Shown here in pieces: positions 6,725-7,709 of a DNA stretch of 7,709 nucleotides. The position numbers and the translations under genes were made by a program. Numbering within the stretch: the stretch's first letter is position 1; every line of letters starts with the position of its first letter. The notes beneath the pieces are model-generated. The model made no database searches. It saw only the letters and a list, made by a program, of their open reading frames with translations, and was not told the origin of the DNA. The stretch lies in the NCBI GenBank assembly GCA_017940105.1, contig JAGAZG010000098.1, positions 1 to 7,709 on the forward strand. Direction: 5' to 3'. The stretch is from Mailhella sp. Its GTDB lineage: Bacteria > Desulfobacterota > Desulfovibrionia > Desulfovibrionales > Desulfovibrionaceae.

Positions 6725-7540
6725 ATGGAAGAATTGCGGTACAGATTGCTATGCACGGATTTGGACGGGACACTGCTGACAGGTAAAAAAACAATTACGG
6801 CATGGACCAGGAATGTCCTTATAAAAAAGCAGGAACAAGGACTGGTGCTTGCCCTTGCCTCCGGGCGTACAGTGCCCGGCATATGGCCGTCTGCGCGTGA
6901 ACTTGAGCTGGGTTGCCATGGTGGCTATATACTGGCTTTTAACGGCGGCCGCATAGTAGAGTGCTCCACGGGCTTGACCATCCGCAACACATGCATTCCC
7001 GACGGGGCAGTTAAGGAGCTTAATTGTTTTGCAAGGGAGTATGGTTGCGATTTGCTCACATACGGTGAAGATTTTGTCATTACCAATGGCATGAACAATC
7101 CTTGGTTGAACTACGAAGCACGGTGCAACGATCTTGCCATGAAGACGACGGATGATTTTTCCGAACTTGCCGGTCATCCGCTTAATAAATGCCTGATCGC
7201 CGGACAACCTGAAATAATCGCTGACCTTGAAGTAAAGGCTGCATCTGCCTTTGGGGAAAAGATGGCTTTTTTTCGTTCAGAACCTTTTTTTCTTGAATGC
7301 ATGCCACTTGGCGTTGACAAGGGCAGTTCACTTGCTTTTCTTGCAGAGCGCCTGGAGCTTTCCCTCGTTGAAACAATTGCTTTTGGAGATGGATATAATG
7401 ATATTGCCATGATCAAGCGTGCCGGTCTTGGTGTCGCCATGGCCAATGCAGGGGAACAAGTACGCGAAGCTGCAGACTACGTGGCAGGATCTAATGACGA
7501 GGATGGACTGGCTGAAGCCGTAGAGCATTTTGTTTGGTGA
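6725..7540 (+). CDS. Cof-type HAD-IIB family phosphatase
   Basis: 271-residue cytoplasmic phosphatase of the haloacid dehalogenase superfamily, Cof/YidA subgroup, whose members remove phosphate from sugar phosphates, FMN or related metabolites. All four HAD motifs are present: I, DLDGTLL with nucleophile D12 and acid/base D14; II, SGR (46-48); III, DKGSSL with K199; IV, GDGYNDIAMI (221-230) with D222 and D226. The roughly 75-190 segment is the C2 cap domain that sets substrate choice. ATG 6725 has only AAGG directly adjacent as a ribosome signal; TTG 6734, three codons in, is an alternative start with the same AAGGA 8-10 bases away, so the first three residues are uncertain. With only 6 bases after the aspartase stop it is probably translated by coupling. 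Why a sugar-phosphate-type phosphatase follows aspartase is not evident; it may simply share the transcript. Substrate not predictable. Confidence 0.92.
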   Translation: MEELRYRLLCTDLDGTLLTGKKTITAWTRNVLIKKQEQGLVLALASGRTVPGIWPSARELELGCHGGYILAFNGGRIVECSTGLTIRNTCIPDGAVKELNCFAREYGCDLLTYGEDFVITNGMNNPWLNYEARCNDLAMKTTDDFSELAGHPLNKCLIAGQPEIIADLEVKAASAFGEKMAFFRSEPFFLECMPLGVDKGSSLAFLAERLELSLVETIAFGDGYNDIAMIKRAGLGVAMANAGEQVREAADYVAGSNDEDGLAEAVEHFVW

Positions 7541-7583
7541 ACTCGGTGCTGCCTTGCAGGCTGCGTGCTGGCAAAAAAAATAA

Positions 7584-7622
7584 GGCTATGTCACAACAAA
7601 CAGTTGATAAATAGCCATTTTT
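7584..7622 (+). terminator. possible weak terminator hairpin after the HAD gene
   Basis: GGCTAT (7584-7589) can pair with ATAGCC (7611-7616) across a 21-base loop, followed by A and five T. The short stem and long loop make it a weak candidate for the end of the aspartase/phosphatase transcript. Confidence 0.35.
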
Positions 7623-7623
7623 A

Positions 7624-7647
7624 TAGGGGAGTATCAGAACTCCCCTA
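7624..7647. terminator. strong 9-bp hairpin downstream of the aspartase operon
   Basis: TAGGGGAGT (7624-7632) and ACTCCCCTA (7639-7647) are perfect reverse complements around ATCAGA. T-rich sequence precedes it on the plus strand (7618-7622) and only a scattered T stretch (7653-7660) follows, so it is not a textbook terminator in either direction, although it is the best stem in the tail. It is enclosed by AACAGTT (7599-7605) and AACTGTT (7650-7656), a further complementary pair. Confidence 0.4.
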
Positions 7648-7709
7648 CAAACTGTTATTTGCAGTTATCTATACTCATTTGGAATTTCGATATGAAGTGT
7701 CTCACACAA

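Larger units (their letters stand above)
7541..7709. other. AT-rich non-coding tail to the window edge
   Basis: Apart from the two hairpins listed, these 169 bases hold an A8 run (7573-7580) and no open frame with coding character. An ATG at 7692 with GGAA 7 bases upstream could be the first codon of the next gene, but only six codons are visible. Confidence 0.5.

Noticed and set aside
6749..7528. Minus-strand open frames opposite the HAD phosphatase
   Set aside because: Shadows of a gene with all four HAD motifs intact; no coding character of their own.
7692..7709. Start of a further gene at ATG 7692
   Set aside because: Only six codons remain before the window ends and the ribosome site is weak, so a gene cannot be supported.

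Overview
The window is a compact, fully coding stretch of a bacterial chromosome with roughly balanced base composition. It holds seven protein-coding genes, all recognisable at family level. The style of UvrA (first P-loop GPSGSGKS followed by LAFDIVYAEG), a split YjjP/YjjB-type exporter, an aspartase and a DAACS transporter suggest a Desulfovibrio-like anaerobe (Desulfovibrionales). That taxonomic call is inference from protein flavour, not from a marker gene.

Left half, minus strand (3695 down to 1): four genes follow one another closely. They are a YjjP/ThrE N-domain membrane protein (3695-2892), a YjjB/ThrE C-domain membrane protein (2883-2404), a small DUF1992 protein (2359-1958) and uvrA (1927 to beyond base 1, so its C-terminal third is missing). 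The gaps are 8, 44 and 30 bases, so one transcript is likely. The DNA-repair gene is at its distal end.

Right half, plus strand (3865 to 7540): a DAACS-family sodium/proton symporter (3865-5166), aspartate ammonia-lyase (5234-6718, TTG start) and a Cof-type HAD phosphatase (6725-7540). A clear intrinsic-terminator hairpin sits between transporter and aspartase, and AT-rich hairpins follow the phosphatase gene.

The two halves diverge from a 169-base region (3696-3864) that contains a perfect 7-bp inverted repeat, probably the control region. Functionally, the symporter could bring in an amino or dicarboxylic acid, aspartase would turn aspartate into fumarate plus ammonia, and the divergent YjjPB pair (a succinate exporter in E. 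coli; threonine/serine exporter family elsewhere) could remove the end product. The complication is that the symporter lacks the arginine that binds the substrate side-chain carboxylate in classical glutamate/aspartate carriers. Its substrate is therefore the main open question. No CRISPR array, insertion sequence, tRNA, rRNA or prophage gene is visible, and I found no exotic new system.
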